The notes: generated by a model from the letters alone, not told the origin. 64,000 nt of DNA from Bacillus cereus ATCC 14579 (GCF_000007825.1 NC_004722.1:4132501-4196500); one strand, 5' to 3'; shown: positions 18,414-27,310, counted from the first letter of the stretch. Made by a program: numbers and translations.

Positions 18414-18812
18414 TTATCCCGTCGGTAAAAATCCGAGAATAGTTTCAATTACAACCGTCAAAATAGGAATTGCCATAACGAGAATTAAGATTTTCCCAGC
18501 AAGTTCAATTTTCGAAGCGATGGCACCTTGACCAGCATCTTTTGTAATTTGAGCTCCAAACTCGGCAATATAAGCAATTCCAATAATCTTTAGTAACGTT
18601 TCCACGTAGACGTTACTAACTTTCGCTTCACTCGCAACTCTCTCAATCATTTGTAAAATAGAATGAATTTGATCGATTAAAATAAGAAACATCACGCTAC
18701 CTACGAACACAATAAATAAAGATGTAATACTAGATTTATGCTGGTTCAAAACAGCAGCTAAAAACGTAGCAACGAGGCCTAATCCGACAATTTGTATAAT
18801 TTCGATTCGAAC
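18414..18812 (-). CDS. spoIIIAD: Stage III sporulation protein AD, no canonical start codon at the expected place
   Basis: Small polytopic membrane protein of the SpoIIIA channel. The C-terminal core YVETLLKIIGIAYIAEFGAQ and TKDAGQGAIASKIELAGKI is diagnostic. Homology extends upstream of the first standard start (TTG 18749, 111 residues) through IEIIQIVGLGLVATFLAAVL. The codon aligned with the family's initiator Met is GTT (18810-18812). A GGAGG lies eight bases before an ATC at 18806. So either a rare ATC start is used, the TTG gives a product without the first membrane helix, or the sequence carries an error. The full frame would be 132 codons, like the B. subtilis protein. Confidence 0.88.
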   Translation of the reverse strand, partial: VRIEIIQIVGLGLVATFLAAVLNQHKSSITSLFIVFVGSVMFLILIDQIHSILQMIERVASEAKVSNVYVETLLKIIGIAYIAEFGAQITKDAGQGAIASKIELAGKILILVMAIPILTVVIETILGFLPTG

Positions 18813-18820
18813 CGCCTCCT

Positions 18821-19024
18821 TTACTGGAAGAGAAAGACACTTTTAATCTTGTCGAATAGCGTATTAATTAAAAATGCAACATGAAATAAAATGACGACAA
18901 AACCGACAAGGATAACCCAATTTGCAATATCCTCACGCTTCAATTCTTTTAGTACAGTATGAATGAAAGCTAAAACAATGCCGATTCCGGCGATTTGAAA
19001 TATTAATCCAACATCAATGGACAT
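18821..19024 (-). CDS. spoIIIAC: Stage III sporulation protein AC
   Basis: Two-span membrane protein of 67 residues, normal family length. It starts MSIDVGLIFQIAGIGIVLAF with a strong GGGGGGAG ribosome-binding site, and the second span is NWVILVGFVVILFHVAFLI. It sits between spoIIIAB and spoIIIAD, eight bases upstream of the SpoIIIAD homology. Confidence 0.95.
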   Translation of the reverse strand: MSIDVGLIFQIAGIGIVLAFIHTVLKELKREDIANWVILVGFVVILFHVAFLINTLFDKIKSVFLFQ

Positions 19025-19038
19025 CGCCTTTCTCCCCC

Positions 19039-19558
19039 CTATAGCAGTAAAATTACAATAAGTAGCCCTGCTAGTACCCCTAAGCTCTTAATCATTTTTT
19101 CGTATTGCAGTTGTAAAGCTTTCGCTTCCTCTTCTTCTCTCTCCAAATGTGTAATACATAAGCGAATATGTTTTTGTTGTGATTCACGATCATGTTGCCC
19201 TAGCGTTTCACCAAATTGCTGCAGTATTTCATACTCGGTTTGTTGAAAAGCCGTCAACTTCCAATTCTCTTTCAAACTATCTATCCAAGCTTCCCTTACT
19301 GTTTGTTCTCCACTTTCTAGTTTTTTAGCGAAACTTTGAAATATCCAATTTAATGGCTTTGGCATTTGTTTAACTAATCGCTCGGCAGCCTCAGATAAAG
19401 GTGTGTGTCCATACATAATTTCTGCCTCTAATGATTGAAGTGCTGATTTTAATAACCTAAGTTGCCTCGGTCTCTCACTGTATCTTTTAGCGTACCGAAA
19501 ACCCGAAAAAGGTGCTGACCGCAACCGATTAACACCTGCACCCAAATATTTTCACCAT
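19039..19558 (-). CDS. spoIIIAB: Stage III sporulation protein AB, 5' end scrambled by several small indels
   Basis: Membrane-anchored component of the SpoIIIA complex, resembling type II secretion GspF-like platform proteins. From about codon 20 the frame is clean (GFRYAKRYSERPRQLRLLKS, SLEAEIMYGHTPLSEAAERL, C-terminal span SLGVLAGLLIVILLL). The intended start is ATG 19558 (MVKIFG), but the next 65 bases change frame several times. Removing single extra G bases after GG, AG, CG and CG, and one other balanced pair, gives KIFGAVLIVASATFFGFRY, which fits the family. The corrected length would be 171 residues, as in B. subtilis. As given, only a TTG at 19545 opens the frame, with a nonsense N-terminus. 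Confidence 0.88.
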
Positions 19559-20479
19559 ACGCCCCTCACCCTTTCTATTTGATAACACTGGTTTTCCATA
19601 TTTATCTTTCACCTGCATAACCGTTCCTGGACCCCTCGCTTTTGACAACTCCACAAACCTATCAAATATACCAAGCTCTAGCACTGCCTTGAGCGATGGA
19701 CGTCTCACAACATCCTCATAGGAAAATCCGTGTGCGCTTATAAAAAGCTGGACACCTGCATGCACTGCCTCCATAATTGCTTCACTATCTTCTTTACGGC
19801 CAATTTCATCTACGATCAAAATATCAGGACTCATAGAACGAATCATCATCATCATTCCTTCTGCCTTTGGACATGCGTCTAACACATCGACTCGGGTACC
19901 AAAATCATATTGCGGGATCCCTTTCACACAACCAGCAATTTCTGACCGTTCATCAACGATCCCCACTTTACAGGAAGGAATTTCCGAAGCACTTACCCCT
20001 TGACTCATGCAACGTGCTACATCTCTTAAGAGTGTCGTTTTTCCCGTTTGGGGAGGGCCAATTACCATCGTGTTTAACCACCTTTTTTCATACAAATATG
20101 GCAAAAGCGGTTCAGCAATCCCTATTTTTTGACGAGCAATACGAATATTAAAGGAAGAGACATCACGAATCATTTTCACTGCGCTTTTTTCTGTAATGAC
20201 TTTTCCTGCTAACCCGATTCTATGCCCTCCGCGAAGCGTCACATACCCACGTTTTAATTCCTCTTCCATCGTATAAATTGAGAATTGACTTAACTTATTC
20301 AATAAGTAAATAGCATCCTCTGCAGTAGTGATATAGTCATAAAAAAACACCTTTCCGTGTGCAATACACTCTAGCGGCCTTCCAATTCGAACACGAATTT
20401 CCTCTAAAGCATCGTATTGCTTACATTCTTCAATTAAGTACTTCATCGTTTTTGGTAAAACTTCTAATACCTCTTTCAT
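19529..20479 (-). CDS. spoIIIAA: Stage III sporulation ATPase SpoIIIAA
   Basis: Secretion-type AAA+ ATPase thought to energise the SpoIIIA-SpoIIQ channel. As read it has 316 residues. Walker A is MVIGPPQTGKTTLLRDVAR at about 140, Walker B ILIVDEIGRKEDSEAI at about 220, followed by AVHAGVQLFISAHG. The last 12 residues (EGRMVKIFGCRC) overlap the start of spoIIIAB and look spurious. One extra base in the AGAAAGGG stretch at about 19572-19580 would give a TGA stop after NRKG, nearer the family length. First gene of the spoIIIA operon. Confidence 0.94.
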   Translation of the reverse strand: MKEVLEVLPKTMKYLIEECKQYDALEEIRVRIGRPLECIAHGKVFFYDYITTAEDAIYLLNKLSQFSIYTMEEELKRGYVTLRGGHRIGLAGKVITEKSAVKMIRDVSSFNIRIARQKIGIAEPLLPYLYEKRWLNTMVIGPPQTGKTTLLRDVARCMSQGVSASEIPSCKVGIVDERSEIAGCVKGIPQYDFGTRVDVLDACPKAEGMMMMIRSMSPDILIVDEIGRKEDSEAIMEAVHAGVQLFISAHGFSYEDVVRRPSLKAVLELGIFDRFVELSKARGPGTVMQVKDKYGKPVLSNRKGEGRMVKIFGCRC

Positions 20480-20506
20480 CGGCTTCTCCCCACTATACTC
20501 GACTTA

Positions 20507-20788
20507 CTATTTCAGTAATGCGATAAAAATACAGCAAATTCCAAGCGCTAGAAAAAAGAGCTTCAAGAAAGAAATTTCACTTGCTACACTCGCTATCCCA
20601 ATTGTCATTGTTAAAATTAATACGGTAGGTCCAACAAACGCCAACATACCATTTATAAACAACGCTTTCTTCGCATCATTCACATAAAGCATAAGCAAAG
20701 CAGCAAATATCTCCGCACTACCTGAAAATAATCGAAGTGCCCCCATAACAAGCACGGATGTTTCCATTGCCGCTAGCCACTGTTTCAT
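20507..20788 (-). CDS. yqhV: YqhV family membrane protein (DUF2619)
   Basis: 93 residues with three to four predicted membrane spans (VLMGALRLFSGSAEIFAALLML; MLAFVGPTVLILTMTIGIA; LFFLALGICCIFIALL). It lies directly upstream of spoIIIAA, the position and size of B. subtilis yqhV. Function unknown; co-transcription with the spoIIIA operon (27 bases apart) is possible. Confidence 0.88.
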   Translation of the reverse strand: MKQWLAAMETSVLVMGALRLFSGSAEIFAALLMLYVNDAKKALFINGMLAFVGPTVLILTMTIGIASVASEISFLKLFFLALGICCIFIALLK

Positions 20789-20979
20789 TCTTCCACCTTC
20801 TCCCGTAACAGTTACTAACTTCGTATTCTAAAAAAGAATATATTTGTACAACCATATGCAGAGGTTGTCTATTTCAGAAGTAAAAACATAATTTTTCTCT
20901 AAATTCCGAATTACAATCTGAATATTCATATTATTTCATGGTATATTATGGTATATTTAGTTTAAAAGAGGTTTAAACC

Positions 20980-21558
20980 ATGCAACACGTCACTTTATTA
21001 CCACTAGATTTATGCCATACAAATGTGATTTTCGAGCTATCAAGTGATCCACATATAAAAAATGCATTGGGAATAACGGTAGAAAACATCGAAGACACGA
21101 AAACATTTCTTCTTTTCGCAATAGAAGAAGAGCGTCAAAAGAAATCCTTATCGAGAATGATTGTGAATGAAGAAAATGAAATAATTGGCCTCACCACACT
21201 TAAACATATTAATAATGAAAAAAAGCAATCTCACATTGGTAGTTGGCTCGGCTATCCGTACTGGGGAAAAGGCTATAACGAGGCTGCTAAAAAAGAAATC
21301 TTTAAAATCGCCTTTTTAGACTTACAACTTTCCTACGTATTTGCTGGTGCTAAAACGAATAATATCCGCTCACTAAAAGCACAAGAAAAACTACCTTATA
21401 TTTCATTGCATGTGGAAAACAAGTTTCCAGACGAACACGCTGCACTAGAGAAAGAAGTAAAGTCACCTTGCTCTCTGCATGTCGTGTCACGTAAAAATTT
21501 TTTAAACTGGTTGAAATTACAAAATGAGGAGGAAAAATATGAAGGCATTGAAAATTAG
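20980..21558 (+). CDS. GNAT-family N-acetyltransferase
   Basis: 192-residue protein with the RimJ/RimL-like acetyltransferase layout: start HVTLLPLDLCHTNVIFELSSDP, then an acetyl-CoA loop region (SWLGYPYWGKGYNEAAKKEI at about 88) and FAGAKTNNIRSLKAQEK, the usual N-x-S-x-x-x motif. Substrate cannot be told. It overlaps the following gene by 20 bases, so the two are translationally coupled. Confidence 0.8.
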   Translation: MQHVTLLPLDLCHTNVIFELSSDPHIKNALGITVENIEDTKTFLLFAIEEERQKKSLSRMIVNEENEIIGLTTLKHINNEKKQSHIGSWLGYPYWGKGYNEAAKKEIFKIAFLDLQLSYVFAGAKTNNIRSLKAQEKLPYISLHVENKFPDEHAALEKEVKSPCSLHVVSRKNFLNWLKLQNEEEKYEGIEN

Positions 21559-21859
21559 TTTAACCGTTGTAGTAGAATTAGCTCTTATTTATCTTTTTTC
21601 ATTATTAGTCGGTTGGTCATTTATAGAGACCTTTTTCCTTGGTAGTTTAGCAATATTTGCAATTATGTGGTTAATTATTATGAGTAACCATAGAAATAAC
21701 ATTACAGATCACGCAATAAGTAAAACATTAACTGGCGTTGAGACTGGCGAAATAAAACCATTTCAAATTGTTTTGACTCCATCTATTATGGGTACTCTTT
21801 CACTTGTTTTAGTCAGTTTTATAATAACAGCTATTTACTATCTACCCTATTTCCTATAA
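21539..21859 (+). CDS. DUF3899-like membrane protein
   Basis: 106 residues from ATG 21539, with GAGGAGG seven bases upstream; the longer frame from 21524 begins inside that ribosome-binding site. Membrane spans lie at both ends (LTVVVELALIYLFSLLVGWS; FFLGSLAIFAIMWLIIM; MGTLSLVLVSFIITAIYYL), with a polar middle. The layout fits the DUF3899 family, which has no known function. Confidence 0.65.
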   Translation: MKALKISLTVVVELALIYLFSLLVGWSFIETFFLGSLAIFAIMWLIIMSNHRNNITDHAISKTLTGVETGEIKPFQIVLTPSIMGTLSLVLVSFIITAIYYLPYFL

Positions 21860-21895
21860 AAAAAGCACTCGTGAATTATCACGAGTGCTTTTTCA
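21860..21895. terminator. Bidirectional terminator between the DUF3899-like gene and efp
   Basis: AAAAAAGCACTCGTGA-ATTA-TCACGAGTGCTTTTT: a perfect stem with A/T tracts on both sides, serving convergent genes. Confidence 0.9.
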
Positions 21896-22453
21896 CTATG
21901 CACGAGAAACGTATTTACCTTCACCAGTGTTGATGATAAGCATTTCGCCTTCGTTAATGAAGATTGGTACTTGTACAACAAGACCAGTTTCTAATGTAGC
22001 TGGTTTTGTTACGTTAGAAGCAGTATCACCTTTAATACCAGGCTCTGTTTCTGTAACTTGTAATTCAACTGTGTTTGGAAGTTCAACACCAAGTACTTCG
22101 CCTTGGTAAGTCATAATTGCTACTTCCATGTTTTCTTTTAGGAATTTAAGCTCGCGCTCGATTTGTTTTTCACCAAGTTCGATTTGCTCATAAGTTCCGT
22201 TATCCATAAATACATGAGCCTCACCGCTTGCGTATAAGTATTGCATACGACGGTTTTCGATGTGTGCTTTTTCTACTTTCTCACCTGCACGGAATGTTTT
22301 CTCTTGAACAGAACCTGTGCGAAGATTACGTAGTTTAGAACGAACGAATGCAGCACCTTTACCTGGCTTTACGTGTTGGAAATCAAGTACTTGCCAAAGG
22401 GCATTGTCCACTGAAATTGTTAAACCTGTACGAAAATCGTTTACTGAAATCAT
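21896..22453 (-). CDS. efp: Translation elongation factor P
   Basis: Relieves ribosome stalling at polyproline. 185 residues with three beta-barrel domains. The tip loop carries the modifiable lysine in KPGKGAAFVRSKLRN, the residue modified in Firmicutes EF-P, and the C-terminal signature is VQVPIFINEGEMLIINTGEGKYVSR. It follows the Xaa-Pro peptidase gene by 21 bases, the conserved aroQ-pepP-efp cluster. Confidence 0.98.
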   Translation of the reverse strand: MISVNDFRTGLTISVDNALWQVLDFQHVKPGKGAAFVRSKLRNLRTGSVQEKTFRAGEKVEKAHIENRRMQYLYASGEAHVFMDNGTYEQIELGEKQIERELKFLKENMEVAIMTYQGEVLGVELPNTVELQVTETEPGIKGDTASNVTKPATLETGLVVQVPIFINEGEMLIINTGEGKYVSRA

Positions 22454-22474
22454 GTAAAAAAATCCTCCTGTGTA

Positions 22475-23536
22475 TTACAAAATAATAAGTTCTTTTGGTG
22501 ATTTCGTAATTACTTCATTACCTTCACTTGTCACAATGATATCATCTTCAATACGTACGCCGCCAATACCTGGAATATAAATACCTGGCTCTACTGTTAC
22601 AGCCATACCTGGTTCAAGTACTATATCAGAACGGAACGCTAAACCTGGTGCTTCATGGATTTCAAGACCTATTCCATGACCAGTAGAGTGTCCAAAGTAT
22701 TCACCATATCCTTTTTCCGTTATGTAGTCACGCGTTAGCGCATCAGCCTCGCGACCTGTTAAACCAGCTTTAATACCGTTCACACCACGTAATTGTGCTT
22801 CTAAAACGATATTATAAATTTCTTTTAATTTATCAGATGGTTCACCGACTGCAATCGTACGAGTAATATCAGAACAATATCCTTTGTAATAAGCGCCGAA
22901 GTCTAATGTAACGAAATCTCCTGTTTCTATCACTTTTTCAGATGCCACGCCGTGCGGTAATGCCGAACGAAGACCTGAAGCAACGATAATATCAAACGAA
23001 GAAGATGTTGCTCCTTGTTTTCTCATGAAAAATTCAAGTTCATTTGACACTTCAATTTCAGATACTCCCGGGCGAATGAATGATAGAATATGCTCAAAGG
23101 CAGCATCTGCAATCTGTGCAGCTTCCTTTAATATCTTAATCTCTGAATCAGTCTTTATCAAGCGTAACTTTTCTACAAGTCCAGAAGTCGGGATAAATTC
23201 AGCATCAATCGCTTCCTTATGCACTGAATAAGAACTATATGTAAGAGTATCTTGCTCAAAACCAAGTTTTTGAATTCCAAGCTCTTTCACTTGCTTTGCC
23301 ACTTCATCAATGATCAATCCTGCGTGCTGTACAACCTCATATCCAACCGCTTGTTTACTTGCCTGCTCGACGTAACGGAAATCTGTAATAAATTGAGCAC
23401 GATCTTTTGAAATAAGAACAACGCCTGCTGTTCCTGTGAAGTTAGCCATATATCTACGACTATGTTCATTTGTTAACAAAATACCGTCAATGCCAGCCTC
23501 ATCAAATGCACTTCGTAATCTTTCAATTTTCTCCAT
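22475..23536 (-). CDS. M24-family Xaa-Pro peptidase (YqhT)
   Basis: Metallopeptidase that cleaves Xaa-Pro bonds. 353 residues with a creatinase-like N-terminal domain and a C-terminal pita-bread domain. Metal ligands are visible in VTLDFGAYYKGYCSDITRT (two Asp), GHGIGLEIHE (His), VTVEPGIYIPG (Glu) and GGVRIEDDI (Glu). It lies four bases after aroQ. A homologue of B. subtilis YqhT/PapA; aminopeptidase versus dipeptidase activity cannot be decided from sequence. Confidence 0.93.
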   Translation of the reverse strand: MEKIERLRSAFDEAGIDGILLTNEHSRRYMANFTGTAGVVLISKDRAQFITDFRYVEQASKQAVGYEVVQHAGLIIDEVAKQVKELGIQKLGFEQDTLTYSSYSVHKEAIDAEFIPTSGLVEKLRLIKTDSEIKILKEAAQIADAAFEHILSFIRPGVSEIEVSNELEFFMRKQGATSSSFDIIVASGLRSALPHGVASEKVIETGDFVTLDFGAYYKGYCSDITRTIAVGEPSDKLKEIYNIVLEAQLRGVNGIKAGLTGREADALTRDYITEKGYGEYFGHSTGHGIGLEIHEAPGLAFRSDIVLEPGMAVTVEPGIYIPGIGGVRIEDDIIVTSEGNEVITKSPKELIIL

Positions 23537-23540
23537 TACT

Positions 23541-23981
23541 TTATGCCTCCCTCAATTTCTCCATTAATGCAAATAACGCTAACTTATAGCCATAAAAACC
23601 AAATCCTACAATTTGACCTGCACAAACAGCTGCCGTCACAGATTCATGACGGAACGATTCACGCTGATGAATGTTAGAAATATGTACTTCAATAACAGGA
23701 ATCGAAATGCTCGCAATGGCATCACGAATCGCATAGCTATAATGCGTAAATGCTCCCGGATTTAAAATGATCCCTTCATATATATCTTCCGCTTCATGAA
23801 TAATGTCGATAATGGCACCTTCATGATTCGATTGGAAACATTCTAACTCCACTCCCATTGTTTCTGCTTCTTGCTTCATATCTGCTTCAAGTGTCGCTAG
23901 CGTGCCCTTTCCATATACATTTACCTCACGAACACCGAGGCGATTTAGGTTAGGACCGTTTACGAGGAGTAACTTTTTCAT
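23541..23981 (-). CDS. aroQ: Type II 3-dehydroquinate dehydratase
   Basis: Third step of the shikimate pathway. 146 residues from ATG 23981 (AAGGAG nine bases upstream); the longer frame to 24017 lacks homology. Motifs: VNGPNLNRLGVREVNVYG with the active-site loop, IILNPGAFTHYSYAIRDAI, IEVHISNIHQRESFRHESV with the catalytic histidine. It is the first of aroQ-peptidase-efp. aroK lies apart, at 49.5 kb. Confidence 0.97.
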   Translation of the reverse strand: MKKLLLVNGPNLNRLGVREVNVYGKGTLATLEADMKQEAETMGVELECFQSNHEGAIIDIIHEAEDIYEGIILNPGAFTHYSYAIRDAIASISIPVIEVHISNIHQRESFRHESVTAAVCAGQIVGFGFYGYKLALFALMEKLREA

Positions 23982-24033
23982 ATTCTTAAAACTCCTTAAT
24001 ATTAAATATCTATACAATATTTTAACATAGGAG

Positions 24034-24522
24034 TTACTTATTTGAATAGTTCGTCTTCTCTTGCCCTTCTTGTTCTGCTTTATTGCTATTTACTGCGTAA
24101 GAAACAGAATATGCTATAAACACACCATACAATATAAAAATACATATTGTCGTCACAATTGTCTCTTTTGGTAAATGGAGCGCACTTTTAATAACAGGAG
24201 CCATTAAACCCATCCCCAAAAACAGTAGTGCCCACCAAAATAGCCCATAAATAATTCCCGCTATAATCCCTTCAAACTTCGCAAAAAATGCTTTATACAA
24301 AAAGGCGATCAAAATTGAAAGAAGTCCCATACACACTATTCCGAACACATTGCCCCATACACCCTCTTTCCAACTTCCAAACGCAAATGGTAAAAGGAAA
24401 TAATTCGGTCCCGCCTCCGTGAATGAAAATATATGAAGGAAATACCAGATCCCGCCCCAAAAGATTCCACCAAACAAACCAATCTGCACAAAATTCCTTG
24501 TTCCTAATTGTTCTTGACTCAC
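24034..24522 (-). CDS. yqhR: YqhR family integral membrane protein
   Basis: 162 residues from GTG 24522, with GGAGG seven bases upstream; the frame start at 24540 is upstream of that site. Four predicted spans include VQIGLFGGIFWGGIWYFLHI and GNVFGIVCMGLLSILIAFLY. Position and size match B. subtilis yqhR next to aroQ (yqhS). Function unknown. Confidence 0.85.
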   Translation of the reverse strand: MSQEQLGTRNFVQIGLFGGIFWGGIWYFLHIFSFTEAGPNYFLLPFAFGSWKEGVWGNVFGIVCMGLLSILIAFLYKAFFAKFEGIIAGIIYGLFWWALLFLGMGLMAPVIKSALHLPKETIVTTICIFILYGVFIAYSVSYAVNSNKAEQEGQEKTNYSNK

Positions 24523-24766
24523 ATCGACACCTCCGCTCAATAGTATGCCCGAAACTATTTTGAAGCATGTTTAAATCCTGCGAAATTTGTCTATAAAAAG
24601 AATAAGAAATGTCCGACTCTCATAACATTTTCCCTTGTCATCTACTTGTATTTGCCGATAAAATAAAGGAAACTCGGTGATTGTCTTATTTCAAAACGAC
24701 AGAACCCAGTATGACAATTGCCTCTTTTTCTACATAAGAGAGAAACAAATACAGGTTGGTGTTAAC

Positions 24767-25687
24767 ATGGCAGAAGAGTCAAAACAAATATATGGCGGGC
24801 AAGCGGTCATAGAAGGAGTTATGTTTGGCGGTAGAGAATATACTGTTACAGCGGTTCGTCGTAAAGATAAATCGATTGAATTTTATCGATTACCACGCGT
24901 TCGTAATAAAGTACTATCTACCCTAAAAAAAATTCCATTTTTACGAGGGATTGCCGCTATTGTGGATGCAAGTGCGAATGGAGCAAAGCATTTAAACTTC
25001 GCTTCAGAACGATTTGACGTCCACCCAGAAGATGATGAACAAATTGCAAATAAAAAAGAAGAACAATCAAAATTAACGATGGTATTAGGAGTTGCAGCTG
25101 TTGGCGTTTTATCTTTTATATTCGGTAAAGTCATTTTCACAGCAGTTCCTGCACTATTAGCTGAATTAACGAGACCGATTTTCCCATCTCATACTGGGCA
25201 AATCATTGTCGAAAGTGTCATTAAGCTCATGCTATTATTGAGCTATATATACTTTATTTCTTTAACCCCACTTATTAAGCGGGTATTTCAGTATCACGGT
25301 GCAGAGCATAAGGTAATCAATGCTTACGAGAATAACCTTCCTCTGACTGTAGAAAACGTTCAAAAGCAAACTCGTCTCCATTATAGATGCGGCAGTAGCT
25401 TTATTATATTTACAGTCATTATTGGAATGTTCGTTTATTTCCTAGTCCCTACAGATCCTCTTTGGGCACGAGTTATAAACAGAATTTTATTAATTCCAGT
25501 TGTACTTGGTATTTCTTTTGAAGTATTGCAATTTACAAATCGATTACGAGACATTCCCGTATTACGCGTACTTGGATATCCTGGATTATGGCTACAACTA
25601 TTAACAACGAAAGAACCAACAGATGATCAAGTGGAAGTAGCAATTGCATCGTTTGAAGAATTATTACGTTTAGAGAACAAACAATAA
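24767..25687 (+). CDS. yqhQ: DUF1385 membrane protein YqhQ
   Basis: 306 residues from ATG 24767; the upstream frame has no homology. The N-terminus IYGGQAVIEGVMFGGREYTVTAVRR is the DUF1385 hallmark. Four to five membrane spans follow, and the conserved YHGAEHKVINAYE sits in a cytoplasmic loop (about 205). A conserved family of unknown function; related proteins have been linked to metal-dependent membrane enzymes, but no catalytic role can be stated. Confidence 0.9.
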   Translation: MAEESKQIYGGQAVIEGVMFGGREYTVTAVRRKDKSIEFYRLPRVRNKVLSTLKKIPFLRGIAAIVDASANGAKHLNFASERFDVHPEDDEQIANKKEEQSKLTMVLGVAAVGVLSFIFGKVIFTAVPALLAELTRPIFPSHTGQIIVESVIKLMLLLSYIYFISLTPLIKRVFQYHGAEHKVINAYENNLPLTVENVQKQTRLHYRCGSSFIIFTVIIGMFVYFLVPTDPLWARVINRILLIPVVLGISFEVLQFTNRLRDIPVLRVLGYPGLWLQLLTTKEPTDDQVEVAIASFEELLRLENKQ

Positions 25688-25766
25688 TTATTTAAAAATG
25701 GTGTTCAACTCCTTTCCTCATCGTTAATATACTAATTTCAATATATGTTTTTAGGAGGTGTCCCTT

Positions 25767-26168
25767 ATGAACGGTCGTTCGTTTACTTTCGCTATATTTG
25801 TGCTTATTATCGGATTGGCAATATTCGGCCTTGTTTCATCTGTTATTACAAATCCCATGGGTGTATTAAGAAATATCGGGTACATGTTACTTGTTGTCGG
25901 TATCTTTTACTTGCTATACAAGATGTTTACAAATTCCAGTGGTTCCGCAAATTCGCAAAGCTCATATAAGCGTGCGGCAAAACAATCGAACCGCAAACAT
26001 GGGAAACAAAATGTAGCACCCCTAGGCAATTCTTTCTTTAAGTCAAATACTTCTAATGACAAAAGTAAAAAAGGGAATTCTTCCACTTTGAAACGAAAAA
26101 GAAAACAGTCTCATTTAACTGTCATTGAAGGCAAAAAAAGCAAAAAGAAAGACCGTGCTTCCTTTTAG
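25767..26168 (+). CDS. yqhP: SA1362/YqhP-like membrane protein
   Basis: 133 residues from ATG 25767 (TTAGGAGGTG seven to ten bases upstream). Two N-terminal membrane spans (FTFAIFVLIIGLAIFGLVSS; NIGYMLLVVGIFYLLYKMF) are followed by a strongly basic Lys/Ser/Asn-rich cytoplasmic tail. It follows yqhQ, as yqhP does in B. subtilis. The basic tail might contact nucleic acid or membrane, but that is a guess. Confidence 0.75.
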   Translation: MNGRSFTFAIFVLIIGLAIFGLVSSVITNPMGVLRNIGYMLLVVGIFYLLYKMFTNSSGSANSQSSYKRAAKQSNRKHGKQNVAPLGNSFFKSNTSNDKSKKGNSSTLKRKRKQSHLTVIEGKKSKKKDRASF

Positions 26169-26188
26169 GAAATACGGTCTTTTTTTAT
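26145..26188. terminator. Bidirectional terminator between yqhP and the HAD gene
   Basis: AAAGACCGTGCTTCC-TTTTA-GGAAATACGGTCTTTTTTT; the stem overlaps both stop codons of the convergent genes. Confidence 0.85.
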
Positions 26189-26827
26189 ACTTTGAAGCAC
26201 TTCTTTTAAACTTTTCTCTCTCATACTTTCAATTCGAAGATGATGATTTTCAAACGGTAAATTCCGTGTCACATCATTAGGTACCACAACGCACGTTAAT
26301 CCCGCTGCAACTGCTGCTCTCAATCCATTTAATGAGTCTTCAAATACAACAGCTTCAGATGGCTTAATTCCTAATTCTTCTATTGCAACTCGATAAAGAG
26401 CTGGATCTGGTTTTACCTTCTCAACATCTTCTCTCGTTTTAATTACTTCAAAATATTCTCGAATTTGTAGCTCTTCTAAAAAATGAATAACCCATTCTCT
26501 AGAAGAACTAGAAGCTAGTGCGATTTTTAATCCCATTTCTTTCGCTTCTTCTAAATATTCTTTTACCCCGTCACGAGCTTCTGGTATTCTCATTTTCTCT
26601 TTATGTAAAGTTGCCACTTTTTCTTTTAATACACTTTTGTTAAACTTCTCTTTTAATTGATCATTTAGATATGTATAAAGTACCTCATCTGTTGTTCCAA
26701 TGCATTTCGCAAATTCCTCTAAAGGTAGTTCCCCGCCGTATTCACGAACAGCATCTCTGAAAGAGTGAAACCATATCGTTTCTGTGTCCACAATTAATCC
26801 ATCAAAATCAAAAATAATTGCTTTCAT
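26165..26827 (-). CDS. HAD-superfamily hydrolase (beta-phosphoglucomutase-like)
   Basis: 220 residues from ATG 26827 (GGGAG upstream); the longer frame is spurious. Motif I is AIIFDFDGLIVDTE with the nucleophile Asp, motif II IALASSSSR, and motifs III/IV KVKPDPALYRVAIEELG and VVFEDSLNGLRAAVAAG. The helical cap is of the phosphoglucomutase/phosphatase type. Similar to B. subtilis YhcW; substrate unknown. Confidence 0.88.
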   Translation of the reverse strand: MKAIIFDFDGLIVDTETIWFHSFRDAVREYGGELPLEEFAKCIGTTDEVLYTYLNDQLKEKFNKSVLKEKVATLHKEKMRIPEARDGVKEYLEEAKEMGLKIALASSSSREWVIHFLEELQIREYFEVIKTREDVEKVKPDPALYRVAIEELGIKPSEAVVFEDSLNGLRAAVAAGLTCVVVPNDVTRNLPFENHHLRIESMREKSLKEVLQSIKKDRIS

Positions 26828-26881
26828 AATTCTCCCATCCTTTTCGAATTGAAATAAAAAAGGAAACGCCATACGTTCCCC

Positions 26882-27310
26882 TTAATTACTTTTCTCTTCA
26901 TTTGCTCTTTGAACACCGCGAAGTGTTTCCACTCGGACTGTATCTTGTTCAAAGTATTGCACTAAATCACCAATGCGATCAATCGCTTCCCAACTTAAAT
27001 GATGTTCAATTCCTTCTACATCATTGTAAATTTTACTTTCATCCACACCGATAATACGCATAAATTGCTCTAGCAAGTCATGACGATATACGAGACGTTC
27101 TCCGATTTTTTTACCTTTTGTTGTTAATACAAGCCCTCTATATTTTTCATAAATTAGATATTCATCTTTGTCTAATTTTTGCACCATTTTTGTTACAGAG
27201 GATGGATGTACACTAAGCGCTTCAGCAATATCAGATACGCGGGCGTAACCCTTTTCATCAATCAACAAATAAATTTGTTCAATATAATCTTCCATACTAG
27301 GGGTAGGCAT
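26882..27310 (-). CDS. mntR: Manganese-dependent transcriptional regulator MntR
   Basis: DtxR-family repressor of manganese uptake. 142 residues from ATG 27310 (GGAGG seven bases upstream), the usual length. A winged helix is followed by the dimerisation domain. All metal ligands of B. subtilis MntR are recognisable: D8 and E11 (PSMEDYIEQIY), H77 in VYRHDLLEQF, and E99/E102/H103 in VEGIEHHLSW. No Mn transporter gene is adjacent, so it acts in trans. Confidence 0.95.
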   Translation of the reverse strand: MPTPSMEDYIEQIYLLIDEKGYARVSDIAEALSVHPSSVTKMVQKLDKDEYLIYEKYRGLVLTTKGKKIGERLVYRHDLLEQFMRIIGVDESKIYNDVEGIEHHLSWEAIDRIGDLVQYFEQDTVRVETLRGVQRANEEKSN

